From the NCBI RefSeq assembly GCF_905404315.1, contig NC_066280.1, forward strand, positions 13,153,001 to 13,217,000: 64,000 nucleotides of DNA, read 5' to 3'. The notes beneath the pieces are model-generated. The model made no database searches and had not been told where the DNA came from. It saw only the letters and a program-made list of their open reading frames with translations. Shown here one piece after another: positions 45,195 to 57,599 of this stretch (position 1 is its first letter; each line of letters starts with the position of its first letter). The position numbers and the translations under genes are program-made. The DNA is from Leptidea sinapis (lineage: Eukaryota > Arthropoda > Insecta > Lepidoptera > Pieridae).

Positions 45195-45508
45195 CTCTCT
45201 ATAACGCGGTTGTGTGGTTGAGCGTTATAGGAAACCGTTATATGTGTAAAAATTATAATTAAACACAATTCGTAACAAGTATTTCCAATAGTTTGCCTTG
45301 TTTTACTATTTTATTATGGTTTTAAATACACAAATAAGAAAAAAAAATATTTTGTAATTTCACAATTAACACACGTGCAACGACACTCGAAGCTTATTAT
45401 GAACTGTACAAATCATTATAAATTTCACAGTACAGAACTATGTATGTTATAAGACAGCATAATATGAAACCTTGTTATAAAGAACCGCGTTATAGGGGAA
45501 ATTACTGT
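45195..45508. mobile_element. TIR element, TATAACGCGG family, copy 1
   Basis: TATAACGCGGTT at 45200-45211 and AACCGCGTTATA at 45483-45494. The right end runs on to GGGGAAATTACTG. The body (CAATTCGTAACAAGTATTTC, TATGAACTGTACAAATCATT) is shared with 46745-47079. Confidence 0.6.
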
Positions 45509-45721
45509 GTTACTAATATACGAATATCGTGATAATCATATGCAATGAATAAGGAACTTAATAAAATAACTAATATGTATTTAATTTTATAAATATATAT
45601 ACTTAATTATAATTTGAAATAACGACATATTGATGACTCTGTGAAACATATTGTTGTATATAAATTATATTATGTAGTTTGCCTTGATACGGCATGAAAC
45701 ATTAAACATCTTTATGATCTG

Positions 45722-45850
45722 TTCTATAATATTATAATGGTGAATATATTTTTTGTTTGTTTGAACGCGCTTATCTCTAGATGTGCCAGTCGCATTTTAA
45801 TAATTCTTTTTCTATACCCTGATTCGTGACAAACAGTTATATTCTATGTA
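45722..45850 (+). mobile_element. Helitron-like subfamily B, 5' part only
   Basis: TTCTATAATATTATAATGG and GTTTGTTTGAACGCGCTTAT align with the start of the copy at 27368. The similarity fades before 45850 and no 3' end is found. Confidence 0.55.
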
Positions 45851-46049
45851 GTATAAGCCTACATCTCTCAGTCTGCCTTAGATTTTGATTTTTGTGAAGG
45901 AAGCCGGACGAAAATACGCTCACGAACTGTTGCTATCTGTGTGTTATTGCGTGATGTGATTGTGATACGTAAATGCAATACATACACATAAAAATAAGAT
46001 TTAAAAATAATAAAAGAAAAAATTTGTACTCGTCTATAGTAGTGGACCC

Positions 46050-46359
46050 ATATGGGAGGCTCTTTTGCACAGTAAACCAGCTAGATTATGACTACTACAA
46101 TGGCGCCTATTTCTGCCGTGAGGCAGTAATGTGTAAACATTACTGTGTTCCATTCTGAAGGCCGCCGTAGCTAGTGAAATTACTGGATGCAAATGAGACT
46201 TAACATCTTATGTCGCTGCTCAGAATTTTTGGGTTTTTCAAGAATCCTGAGCGGTACTGCATTGTTATGGGTAGGGCGTAACAATTACCATCAGCTGAAT
46301 GTCCTGCTCGTCTTGTCCCTTATTTTCATATCCTTGTCCCTTATATATTTCATAAAAAG
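46050..46359 (+). mobile_element. SINE-A copy 13
   Basis: GGGAGGCTCTTTTGCACAG to TTTCATAAAAAG. The GACGAGCGCAATTGTAGTG segment is deleted, and the last bases before the tail (CTTGTCCCTTAT) are duplicated. Confidence 0.83.
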
Positions 46360-46744
46360 AAATGTAGGGCCAACGAGCCGAGATAAAGAATATAAACCAA
46401 AATAAATTATAAACAAATAATGGATTCCCTATTCTAATCTCTGTCGTCTGTATAAGATAAAGATGATTCGACGGAAGAGTCCGAATCAGCCGTATTTATG
46501 ACTATATAACTCAGTAACGGTCCGTTTGTTTACAATATATTTTATCTAGTCTCGTTGGCCGTAGTATAGCGTCATGTAAAATTATATTACGAGGCTGAAA
46601 ACGCGGGGCTTGGCTGTATAACAAAAGATGTTTCATGTTTTATACAACAAATATTAAATAAAATAAATTATTTAAGGTTAAAAGCATATTATTTATATTT
46701 TTTAAACAATGACAAGTTAAACAGAAGGTATCCCAAGTAAATGT

Positions 46745-47079
46745 TATCCCACCTATAATGCGGTAGAGTTATTTCGCGTTATAGCCATTTTCCTGTAACT
46801 TGTTAGTACGACCTTTTAATTATTAATTATAATAATCACAATTCGTAACAAATATTTCCAATTTTTTATCTAGTTTTACTATTATATTAAGGTTGTTGAT
46901 ACACAAATTTAATAAAATAATTTAATTTGGTAATAACGCAATTGACACACGTACAAAGGTACGCGAAGCTAGTTATGAACTGTACAAATCATTTTAAATT
47001 TCATAGCACAGAAATCTCCGCGTTATAGGGAGAATTGAAATCGCATTATAATACAACACATTATAGGAGGCTTTACTGT
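46745..47079. mobile_element. TIR element, TATAACGCGG family, copy 2
   Basis: Same direction as copy 1, clearly diverged. CTATAATGCGG at the left, CGCGTTATAGGGAG and CATTATAGGAGGCTTTACTG at the right. The CAGTAAAGCCTCC-like end resembles Tc1/mariner/pogo termini. Confidence 0.58.
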
Positions 47080-47084
47080 CTATC

Positions 47085-49150
47085 AAAAGTTAAGATGGTT
47101 GCAAGGACCCAAAGTACGAACCTTCACGAAATGTATGTTATCCGATAATGTCCTTCCGTATCTGATCCTTATAGCTATATAGCGAGACCCTCATTCAATG
47201 ATCGACATTCATCGCTTATACATCCCTATTACGAAAACTACAATAAGTCCAATTATTAAATTTAAAATGTATCTCAAAGAGTAACTGATATAATACGTAT
47301 GATAAGATTTTTCATAATAGCTGTTTTATTATTTATTCATGTCTTATCAAATTATTAAATTTACGAATGAAATCTTCTACCGAATAATGATGGCCTCAAG
47401 ACCATTGTAAAAATGTAAAATATTACACAAAATATAGGTATTTGTTTTAAGTAATGTTGGACAAGGTACCTACGCGGCAATTGTTTATGAAATAATCAAT
47501 TTGTGTTTCACTCATGTCAAATACTCGCTGCCCGAGGCGCCATCTTGCTTGTCACTTATTGGCTTCATGTTTGACATTATTTTAATTTATATTGTCCTTC
47601 TTAAAGTGACATGCTTGCACCCTATCCTCTGTGGAATTGAATATTCATTACTGAAATATTATTTGAAAAAAATATAAGTACACATTGTACGTACTTAACT
47701 ATGTGTAAACTTAGGTTCGATTTTCTATAAAATAAAATTCTATACTAATATTATATTTGCATACCCTGCAGGTCGAATAAGAGAAACTAACCTAAAGTAA
47801 AACCGATTGTAAAACTGACCTTATTCAAATGCAAATAAGGATAATTATTAAAAAGCCAAAAAGTTCTTTCCTTTTGCCTTTGTGCACACTAATCTCGGAA
47901 ACACCTAAAACGATTTAATTACAGTTTTCACTAGTGTGTTGTGTCCTTCATAATAATTATGTAGTGTTTGTATTATTCCAAGAGGCACAAACAAAATTAT
48001 TTTAGTTAAAAGAACACAACAAAATCTACGTGGAGGAAGTGGGCATCCCTTAGTTCTGAATGATTTTACGTCCCTTTGGGCATAAATTCTAAACAATGTA
48101 AGTAGGTATTTAAAAAATATGTAGGTAATTGGGAATTATTGGTTAAACCTATCCTTTTAGCGTTCGTAATAGGAACCTACCTGCGTTATTGTGATTCCCT
48201 AATATAAACCCCGTGAAATATATCAAATTGGTCATCATTATTATAATTCATTTTAAATACTTTTGATTCCATGAGCTTGATGTTGTGAATATCTTGTAGG
48301 TTATTTAGAACCCCAGTGTTATTTAGAGCTAATAAAGTTGTATTATATTTTGATTAGATTTAATAAATTTAAATTATTTTTACTGGCAGAATTTGTTTTA
48401 TTGATTCAACTACTGCTTAAAGTTAATAAAAGCTCATGTTACCGAAGGAAGTCCGAATACACAGCATCCTAATACAATGGCTCCGCTGTCTGTCAAGGAG
48501 GATTTAAATACTATGCTGTCTAGAAGCGCACTGGATATCATAAACTGAACAGACATTTGATAATTTTGACAGAGTAATAATAAAATTTGAAAGTATTCAA
48601 ACTTTTATCAAATTGAATATTGTTCAACGTCTGTTTAGACGGTTCAAATCAGAAACGATTTAGCAGTTGATGTAAAAATCGGCCCATGTGAACCCATTGT
48701 AAATGCCCGCTAATAAGATTCTCAATTCGTAAGTAAGGTATACTACGTGTGCCATACTAAAAGTTTCTGGAATGTCCATTTGTAATAAAGTTTATATTTG
48801 ATTGACGACAATTCAGCATGTCGTTGTAAACATCACCTGCAGTTGGTTTAGATATGAAGCAACAGCTGACATGCCAGGGTGCCTCCATTCGCACACAGGC
48901 ACGTCCTAATGTAAATCAGTGTCAGACATAACATTAACAATTTTTTTTTTATAAAATTAAAATTTGTTATATCTATAAAAAAAGAACTTGGAAACAAGGG
49001 ACAGGTGTCTCCCATGAAGCTTTTCGCCTGTGTTGGGTCAAATAATCATATATGTACATACAATCTCTCTTGTCATTGTTCACTTTTATTACAAGTTACT
49101 TAAATTACTGCATTATATGCGATTAAATTCCAAAAGAAGCGAGATTGCCT
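47085..49150. other. AT-rich intergenic sequence, nothing recognised
   Basis: No repeat family from this window and no coding signal; the short minus ORF at 47905 has random composition. Confidence 0.4.
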
Positions 49151-49154
49151 AATT

Positions 49155-49272
49155 AAAAATTGAAATTTAGTTTAGTATGAAACGTGCAGTCATTTGACAT
49201 AAGTTTGAAAAATTAATAATTACAGTATCGTGATTGGCCACGAAGTATAATCCGGCTAAGTTTGAAAGCGCG
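49155..49272 (+). repeat. repeat R5 copy A, left part
   Basis: GAAATTTAGTTTAGTATGAA, AAGTATAATCCGGCTAAGTT and TGAAAGC match 53540-53640. Copy A is broken by the LINE at 49273 and the pogo element at 50142. Confidence 0.75.
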
Positions 49273-50121
49273 TTATATTTAAAATAAGGGAATCTTTGAA
49301 AGAATGCTATGACCTCAATATTAACATCGTTTTAGCATAGATTCCAGGTCATTCAGGCATTCTTGGTAACGAAAATGCAGATGCCTGTGCAAAGACAGCT
49401 ATTGCAACAGGTTCCCTCCAATACTCAAAAATTTTCTCCCATGACTTGCGCACCATCCTGAAACCCAAGTTGCATGAGAGTTGGTCCAGCATTTGGCAAG
49501 TTTCCAAAAACTCTAAAGGCAAATTTTATGGAGATCTACAACCCGTAATTTCTCAGAAACCTTGGTTCTCGAAATTTAAAATTCCCAACAAGTCAGTGAT
49601 TACAACTATTTGTCGTTTACGTTTTAATCATGCTTGTACCCCAGTATTTTTGGCTAAAATAAGAATTAGGGACAATTCCTTGTGTGAATGTGGTCTAGAT
49701 GAGGGAAACGTGGATCATTTATTCTTCAATTGCCCTTTAACACAACCTTCTTTATACAATTTTATACCTCCTGAAATTCCCCGCCCAACTTCCTTTAAAT
49801 GTCTCCTCTCCCTAGTTTTCACTCCTTTTGTATATATTTTGTGTAAATATATTAAAATAAATAAGATTAAGTTGTAAATAGCTCTAAGTACTTATATCAA
49901 ATAATTTAAGTAATTATATTTGTGTGTGTATATAGTCCTAACAGCATGTATATTTGTTTCAGGTATAAGAAAATAAAACTTGTTTCAATCTTAAGCACCG
50001 ATCAATACCATTAAAATTAGTAAAAGAATACTCTAAGCTTGGTGGTCTACCTTAACGTGACATTGGCAAACTTGTGGTATACCTTCCACAGGAGCCATAG
50101 TAGGAAGAATAGAATAGAATA
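49273..50121 (+). mobile_element. RNase-H-bearing LINE 3' fragment
   Basis: The frame reads KIRESLKECYDLNINIVLA, a TAG where Trp is expected, then IPGHSGILGNENADACAKTA (RNase H C-terminal block). It continues to PVFLAKIRIRDNSLCECGLD and GNVDHLFFNC, a Cys/His zinc-knuckle typical of the ends of I/R1-type LINEs, and stops at 49875. A 3' UTR follows, ending in repeated GAATA units. The element is 5' truncated exactly where the host repeat breaks (49272). Confidence 0.78.
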
Positions 50122-50141
50122 GAACAGTTGCTTAAAACGTA

Positions 50142-52451
50142 CCGTAAAACGGGGTGAATGGGGACGAAACTAGATTTTAGATGACATTTTCTCTGATTTT
50201 TTTCTATAAAACCTATGTTATTTATATTTAAAAACTTGAGTTAAAACTATCTCTATTAGATAAAATGTAGAAAGAACTTAAAAAATTTACGAATTACTCA
50301 TGATAGCTTAAAATGTTGCCCATCCCTATTTAAACTCTTAGAGGGGTTAATAGGGATCAGCTATGGGACAATAGAAAAAAACAGTCAGGGTTGTCACGGC
50401 TAAGTCAAATATTACCATTATTTTGCACAGTCGGGTAAAGGTTATAATACAAATGAATTCAAAAATATAAAATCACTGTAATAATCAACATTATAGAAGT
50501 ATTAAAATCTTTTTTTAATCAACATACTATACTTAAAGTATTATAATTAACATATTAATTATTATATTAAGTATAAATAAGAGGCCAGGTCACTATAAAA
50601 ATCACCTATATAATCACCTATAAAAATTTTAGATCCAATTTTATCACTGAAATACGGCATTGCAATAGTTCAAACCCAGTCCTGGAAAATATTACCATCG
50701 AACGAGCCGGAAGGTGTGCAGTTGTACCTACAATATTTATGTCCATTTTGCCGCCACGTATCGTACATATTTTGCAATTTATATACAACATATGGGGGTA
50801 GAAGAGTGCCGTCAGCTGCAGAAGTCATCATAAGAGATGTGGAACCCTTTGTATGGTTCATTACCCTTTCAGGGTATTTGACTGTTCTCTTAACCAGCAC
50901 TCTGACGTCCTGGGTCATCGCTGAGGTTGGTCTCATCGTAATTATCAATGTTAGCAGGTGGTGTGCCTCGAAGAGACGTTTCAAGTTTTCTAAAATATTC
51001 ATCGATGGTTTCTGGTGAAACAGCTGCTCTTGCTCTCTTTGTATTTTGACTGAGTCTTTTGCTAATTTTATTTTTATGCCTTTTAAGAAAACATGACATA
51101 AAATCAGGACCTGGCAAATTATTTTTGAACCTTTTGATATCAACTCCCATTTTATCCAGGTATCCTTTTATCAGCAATCTAAAATCAATGGGTTCTAGAG
51201 GATATCCCCATTCTGAACATACATTTACGTACTCTACTAAGTACGCTTCTTCAGCCCGGCTTAGGGCAGTTTGGCCTCCTTGTTTTTTCATGACACGGGT
51301 GTTGTGCCGATGCAGGACTGATTTCAGTATATCGTATTTCCGTGAAACATCTTTAAAGGAAAGGTTAGAGCTATTGTACTCGTGTAGTGCTATTTCTATT
51401 ACAGAATCGTCATATTTTTTATAATTTGTGTTTCGACTAGTTTGGTAATCACGCGGCGTTGTCCAAAAATAGATGTTATCTGAAAAAAGAAAGAGATTTA
51501 ATGATAGAATTGCACTTATTTCTTATTATTGTTCAACAAATATAAACTCGTTTGTCTACCTATTGCATTAAAAATATATTATAACTAACCAAATTCACAT
51601 GGAATCACAATAGTACCAGCAAACTTATCTGGTGATTAAGTCGGAAAGTGGGCATCGGAACTTCTTAATGGAACCATGTAACTATCCAAGCTGAGCTTGT
51701 GCTTATTAGAATTATCATAACACATGCTCTTCCTATATATCCACATCTTAAGTAACGATTTCTTTGAATTGTAAAGCTGTTGTACCCCCTCATAATTACT
51801 ACTCGTCATAATTTATTTTTTACTTTTAAGTTATCATGTATTAATAATCTTTGCATGTTTAAAGCCGATATTTAATTTTGTAACTATTTATATGATAAAA
51901 AACAAGAACATTGTGGTGACAGCCCTGTTCCTATTGACCCTTCTACATTCCCATTGAGTCACTAAGCTCGTCACTATTAACCAAATATGGCGTCCCTATT
52001 AGACTTACTAACCATCCCTATACACCCCATTCGGCGTTCCTATTCACCTCAAATTTCGATAAAAAGTATCTCCACCCACTTTTAACCGTTAAATTTACAA
52101 ATAAGCGCTTAAATTGTACTCACCCTTTATGTAACGTCTCTAGAAATAACTAATATACCGTAATAAAACTAAACTAGCTCAAATAGTTCTAAAAAAATAT
52201 ATTTATCTCGAAAGTTTAGAACCACAAAAAAACACCGGTAACAGAGCAACAACTTCAGTAGTGAATCTTACGCCGAATTGCTTGACTTCATGTTAAACAA
52301 ATGCTGCCAACCTAGAGAGTATATATTCTACTACGATTTTCTTCCAAAAAGTATGTAGTAATCTATGGTAAGCAAATTAATTTCTCGTCTCAGGTTCAAT
52401 TTTGATTTTATCCCTATTCACCCCTGGATCCCTAATCACCCCGTTTTACGG
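50142..52451 (-). mobile_element. decayed pogo-like DNA transposon
   Basis: The ends are inverted repeats, CCGTAAAACGGGGTGA at the left and its exact complement at the right, flanked by TA (50140-50141 and 52452-52453), as for Tc1/mariner/pogo insertions. The minus strand carries a broken transposase of the CENP-B/jerky (HTH_Psq plus DDE_1) type. The rest is AT-rich and without homology I recognise. A paralogous copy of the surrounding repeat at 53535-53725 lacks the element, which supports these boundaries. Confidence 0.85.
50590..51459 (-). pseudogene. pogo-like (HTH_Psq/DDE_1) transposase, frameshifted
   Basis: Reading down from about 51459, the frame gives PRDYQTS, then a Psq-type helix-turn-helix (SFKDVSRKYDILKSVLHRH), a CENP-B-like DNA-binding region (WGYPLEPIDFRLLI, GPDFMSCFLKRH) and the first catalytic block NYDETNLSDDPG near 50905. 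A frameshift follows. The next frame continues KYPERVMNHTKGSTSLM, LLPPYVVYK and FDGNIFQDWV, then a TGA, then MPYFSDKIGS and FIGDY with the second catalytic Asp. The family's initiator Met appears as ACG, and the C-terminal third is absent. An AG acceptor-like site lies just upstream (about 51480), so a 5' exon is possible. Non-functional as it stands. Confidence 0.85.
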
Positions 52452-52453
52452 TA

Positions 52454-52515
52454 GTTGATTTCGGCTATCTCCTTTTTTTTACAAGATTATAGCCGTCATC
52501 TGTCAATCGCTTTTT
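52454..52515 (+). repeat. repeat R5 copy A, right part
   Basis: GTTGATTTCGGCTATCTCC and ACAAGATTATAGCCGTCATC resume repeat R5 after the pogo element. The ~18 bases at 50122-50139 (CAGTTGCTTAAAACG) are the middle part. Confidence 0.75.
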
Positions 52516-52529
52516 GTTAACTACTGTAG

Positions 52530-52695
52530 TTAGGAGAATTTAGCTAAATAGCTAGGCTGGACTAGTCAGTCACTAAAATATAAATATTTTTGCTAGCGGT
52601 AGTGCGACAGAATTAATTCAGCAGCTACAGAATTATTTCAACTGCTAAGGATATTATTAATTTGAGTTCGATATCTGTTTGGACTTCTCATTAAA
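52530..52695 (+). promoter_or_regulatory. Adi1 5' flank and putative 5' UTR
   Basis: This is the only stretch between the repeat ending near 52515 and the Adi1 ATG. It must hold the 5' UTR and probably the core promoter, unless an upstream non-coding exon exists. I see no convincing TATA box or initiator. The gene's proximal flank therefore borders directly on transposon-derived sequence. Confidence 0.35.
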
Positions 52696-55600
52696 ATGGT
52701 AAAATCGTGGTATATGGATAATGATACGACAAGTGATCAACGTTTAGAGCATCACAGAAATCCTCCCGAATTTATATCATTAGAAGATTTGTTCAAGAAA
52801 ACAGGTGTTGAATACTTTAAAGTGAGTTAATAAAACATTTATGTACATTCACAAAAACGCCGGGTTCCAAACAAACAAAAACCTACTATGTTTTCATTGT
52901 ATGCAGAAAACTTAAAATATATAAGTTAATAGCAGTATAAAATATAATAACAAGCAGATATTTTTTGTTACACACAATCTATTTAATCATTACTCATTCC
53001 CAGTACGAAGAACTAATCAGTCTTAAAAGGTCAAAAGCTTTTTGATATAACTTAACATTGAATTAATATATAGTTATTGATAGCATTACAAAAATAGCAT
53101 ACTATTTGTTTTTGTAGATTGGTATGTGTATTATTCCAAACAGATCTAATTCATTGATTGATTTTTATATTTATGTTATATTTTTGAAATGTATTATGTA
53201 TATTTTCAATAATATTATAGCTTGATGTTAACACCTATGCAACTGATGGAATTTTGGACAAAATTAAAAAGGATCGTGGATATTCCTTCGAAGATGAAAT
53301 TATCTGTTCAGAAAAGTGTCTGTCCAACTATGAAGAGAAACTCAAATCATTCTATACTGAGCACCTCCATACTGATGAAGAAATAAGGTAAACAAGGCAT
53401 GAATTGATTCTATTTAGTTCTCACATTGCACTACAGATTTATGCATCTCTTCATTTACAAGTTGGGCTAGGTTATGCAAAGCAAAGAAGATGTAAATACT
53501 ATGTAATAAGAGGCAGGATTGTCTAAGAAAAAGGTGAAATTTAGTTTAGTATGAAACATGCAGTGATTTGACATCAGTTCCAAATAATAGTAATTACAGT
53601 ATGGCGACTGTCCAGGAAGTATAATCCAGCTAAGTTTGAAAGTGAATGGTTGCTTCAAACATAGATAGATTTTGGCTATCTCCGTTTTTTACAAGATTAT
53701 AGCCATCATCTGTCAATCTTTTAATTACTGCAAAGTATCATACAATGGATTGAATCACTTTTTTCTTAGAGTTTCACTAGGCTGATGCAAAGTCGTAAAC
53801 AACATGCTTATTCTATTAAGCCCTTTTTATTCTGAGTTAGAGTATGTCTCTTAACTCAGTATGCTGCTTGGCAAAGGCCTCCTCTAGCTCTTTCCATCGG
53901 AGTCTGTCATGGGTCACTCTTCTCCAGTTCGGGCCTGCTGTGAGTTTGTGTTCATCCTCCCCTCTTGTTCGAGGTCTCCTCTGGCTCCGTGTGCAACCTC
54001 TTGGATACCAATCTGTGACAATTCTGCTCCATTTCTCCCTGCCATCTCCGCTTCTGCTGATCTATTTTATTAAGTATGTCGGTTACTTTAGTTTTTTCTC
54101 CCAGGTCTTCATTTCTAATTTTGTCTAGTCTATGTGTTCCTGTCATACTTCGTTCCATAGATCTTTGGCAGTACTTAAGCCTGTCTCGGTGCTCATTGTT
54201 GAATGCCCATGTCTCACATCCATATGTAATGCAGGGTAGGATACATGTGTTAAATACCTTTCTTTTTATTGTAATGCTGAGATTGGTGGACTTCATGACT
54301 TCCTTCATAGACCAATATTTTTTCCTTCCATTGGTTATTCTTGTATTTATTTCGTTGCTTGTGAGGTCTACAGGAGTTATTAGTTTTCCAAGGTATGTGT
54401 ACTCATCTACATATTCTAGGAAGGTTGTTTTTTGTTAATTTCGGTTTTGATTGAATTTGTAATTAATTTTGTTTTTGTGGTGTTCATTGTTAAACCAATC
54501 TCTTCGCTTTCCTTACATAGTGACTCGATCATACCTTGTAGTTTCTTTGGATCGAATCGAAATATCGAATAATATGATATCATCTGCAAATCTGAGGTGG
54601 TTTAATTTCTTACCATCTATGTTGAGGCCCATGTGATCCCAATCTAGTTTGCGGAAAATGTTTTCAAGGACTGCTGAAAATAACTTGGGGGACATTGGGT
54701 CTCCTTGTCTTACATCCCTTTTTACTTTAAATACTGGGCCAATTTTTTCCAGTTGAACTCTTGCTTTACATTAGCATTCGCAACAGTATGGTAATTATCG
54801 TACATGTACAATAATCTCATATCTACATATGATGTCATATTATAGACCATCATACGCAGATTATATGATCATGTTTAGATGTAGATGATAGAATTTTAAA
54901 TTTTACTGACAGTCAACAGCAACTACAGGTGTTTTTGCAGTCAGTGCCATCTATTGGCTCATTTCTTTCTTATATCCATATCAGTAATACATGCTGCTGC
55001 TGACTTCTGCTGCTTCATGATGAAGTCCTTTCATTGATTGCTGTTACAGTGTGCCAATTAGAGATTGATATTGATATCTCCCACAGGGTACCTATACTAG
55101 AAATTTAAATATATTGTCTTTGGATGTAATTTGTTTTGATTACTGTCATGTTTCATATGATTTTTTGTTGTATTAAAGTCATTATCCTGGTGCGTACGAT
55201 AATTTTGATCTATATATGCAAATATGCGATAATCTTATGGCCCTGGTATGATGCCTGGTCTAAGGTTGTGAACACCGGTTCTGTGTTGTATTGAAATTTA
55301 GTACTATGCTGTGCACTGTGTTCTGTGTAAATTTAACTACTATGAGAGTAATGTGAGCCCAATTTTTTTAATTGTGTAGATAGTAGATATCATTGATAGA
55401 TCACTATTTAAGCATGACAAGCCAGGCTTTACTTACTACTTACCATAAAGTGAATCTCTTTATCACCTTATGACGTTGTCTACCAAAAAAACCTTTTCTT
55501 ACTTTTATCAGAGTATGTTTTGACTAGCAACAATATGATGGCCTTGCTATATATTGAACGGATATGAATTTATATAATAATTTGAATGGTAAAAAAATAA

Positions 55601-56646
55601 CAAGTACCTCGTTTTTTATTACAATAACAAAAAGATCACCCATTATTGAAAATGTTTTATTAAACTTTATATTATGTTTATTTCAGATTTGTTGTGGAAG
55701 GTTCCGGATACTTTGATGTCCGTGATAGTGAAGACAGATGGATACGGATAGCTGTGTTCCCAGGAGATATGATTGTCATACCAAGTGGTATCTACCACAG
55801 GTTTACGCTTGACAGTAATGTTAGTTTGTTTCAATCATCATAAGTTTAATTCTTAGATTTAAATAGTCTCAGGACCGCTATGAGTCACACTTGTTTTATG
55901 TGCAAATGTGGTACTAATATGGTTGAGTCTGGTCTATTTCTGGCTCTCTTATATGGGATGTAAATTAGTGGGGCCTTATGAAAACCTTGCTATCCCAGAT
56001 ATTCATATGGAAATATGTGGCTTGACCTTCCTCTTATAGAATATTGGAATGGGAAATTCTTCAAGCAGGGTGCTTGAAGAATTTGTTTGTTCTGTTGACA
56101 ATACACTGTTTCTTCAAAGTCTGTTTGGCTTTGCCTTGCTGATACCTGCTGATTTGGCAATAACTCTTAACATAGGTAAAGATTAGAGTTCAGTAAGAGA
56201 GATCCAATTGTACAACTCCATTTTTATATTTAAGACAGCAAAAAACATGCAAAATTAGATCTGTATACAATATTTAGATCTGAAATTACAATGCAATTTA
56301 CGTTATATTGATAAAATTTATGAGAATTAACGAGTGCATGTGTGACGAACGCAATTGCGATTACGCTCCGAACTTGGGTTCAATCAAGCATCCTCCAGAT
56401 TAATGTTTCAATTGTCTAGTCACTATACTCATAAAAAAAAAGGTCTCACGGACCTCTAATGCGGTGACGCAACTTACATATAGTTGAAACTTACATCAGA
56501 ATATGTTTTTCCAGAATTTTATTCGTGCCAAACGCTTCTTTGTTGGAGAACCAGTATGGCAGCCCTACAATAGACCTGCAGATGAGATGCCATGTCGCAA
56601 GGAGTACCTCGATCATATGCAAAAAGGATTTATTACTGCACATTAA
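52696..56646 (+). CDS. Adi1: acireductone dioxygenase (methionine salvage), four exons
   Basis: This enzyme (ADI1/MtnD, cupin fold) oxidises acireductone (1,2-dihydroxy-3-keto-5-methylthiopentene) to the keto acid precursor of methionine and formate, normally using Fe2+. Coding exons are 52696-52821, 53221-53387, 55687-55819 and 56515-56646. They join in frame to 185 residues, close to the ~180 usual for animal ADI1. All introns are GT-AG (donors GTGAGT, GTAAAC, GTTAGT). The start MVKSWYMDND fits the family's conserved N-terminus. The metal site is intact: H90 and H92 (EHLHTDEEIR), E96 in the same motif, and H135 (IPSGIYHRF). The C-terminal FVGEPVWQPYNRPAD block is also typical. Intron 1 is 399 bp. 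Intron 2 (2.3 kb) contains a repeat copy at 53535-53725 and an antisense RTE-2 fragment. Intron 3 is 695 bp. No disabling change is visible, so I read it as functional. The ATG at 52696 has A at -3. Confidence 0.97.
53535..53725 (+). repeat. repeat R5 copy B, uninterrupted, Adi1 intron 2
   Basis: It contains the same blocks as copy A in one piece: GAAATTTAGTTTAGTATGAA, GGTTGCTTCAAACATAGATA, GGCTATCTCCG and TTACAAGATTATAGCCATCA. It serves as an empty-site reference for copy A. Class unknown. Confidence 0.75.
53815..54770 (-). mobile_element. RTE-2 fragment in Adi1 intron 2, antisense
   Basis: The minus strand shows KRDVRQGDPMSPKLFSAVLE and LRFADDIILFD (RT palm with the catalytic ADD), then FNTCILPCITYGCETWAFNN and WQGEMEQNCHRL. 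It ends near ELEEAFAKQHTELRDIL. One deletion and several frameshifts separate the parts. It is confined to the intron, opposite to transcription of Adi1. Confidence 0.85.
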
Positions 56647-56766
56647 ATTCTAAAGTTGGCTTTCCAAACAGTGTAAGTTTAGGCAAGCGATCTTGAAATG
56701 TGATGTAAAACTTGATCACTGAAATTTTGCATTGCAAACGCAGGATTTTTTCTGTGTAAGGCATTG

Positions 56767-56772
56767 AATAAA
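56767..56772 (+). promoter_or_regulatory. poly(A) signal of Adi1
   Basis: AATAAA lies 121 bases after the TAA of Adi1, within ordinary AT-rich sequence, giving a short 3' UTR. Confidence 0.7.
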
Positions 56773-56904
56773 ACGAAAACAAGATGTATTCAAATGAAGC
56801 ACATCAAGGTACCCAATTTTTATGTCTCTTCTGTAGGTAAGAAAGACTTCCGCATATGAACACACAAGTGAATAGAGGAATCAATATATATAAGGCATAT
56901 CTTA

Positions 56905-56960
56905 TCGAATGGGTGGTAGTTTTTTATGTTCAATAAGAGATTGTAAAATCTTATTTCGTA
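56905..56960 (+). mobile_element. LINE-B 3' UTR scrap
   Basis: GAATGGGTGGTAGTTTTTTA, GTTCAATAAGAGATT and TAAAATC match the last part of LINE-B. It lies about 130 bases after the Adi1 poly(A) signal. Confidence 0.6.
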
Positions 56961-57599
56961 TAGAAATAATTTGGTTTAGAATAATATATTTACGCCATCG
57001 CAAAACTGGCCACAATTTGATGCTTTAAATCATAAAATTATAATATATACATATACGGCCCTAGGAATCCAAAATAGAAAATGCACCGCAATTATCGTGG
57101 GGTCTGGCAGAGTTATGCTCAGGGCCGCAAGATTGGTTCAGTGATTAGCTACTTTATGTGACATGATGTCTCGATCGTGACAAAGATTATTATAACCATA
57201 TTATATTCACTATTATTACAATAATAGCTAACAGTTGCTTGTACTAGAGCATTCTTAATTGAAGTTATATGGTTAGCGTCTTCTTGGCACTTTCATTTGT
57301 CATTTTCTGTGATGAGAACCATAGTGGCCTAGGTATTTTTACAGCACCATGTTCTTACAGCTAAGATTAATAATATTGGTAGAACCAGAGTGCCCTAAAA
57401 GTGATTTACTTAGAAAAAAATATTTTAAGGTTTATATTTGTTCCAAAAAAGTAATTATTCTAAGAATACAAAAAAAAAATTTCAATGTTGGTAAATTTCT
57501 TAGTCTATGTTGCAGTGATACTATTAAAGTTAGTTTGAATCCCATCTGGGTACAAGGCTCCACCTTTTTGTAATTTTTGTCTATGGCTGTGTTAAACCA

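Noticed and set aside
50716..51424. Plus-strand ORFs of 100 and 121 codons
   Set aside because: They are shadows of the minus-strand pogo-like transposase.
53844..54438. Plus-strand ORFs within Adi1 intron 2
   Set aside because: They are antisense to the RTE-2 fragment, whose minus-strand translation has RT motifs.
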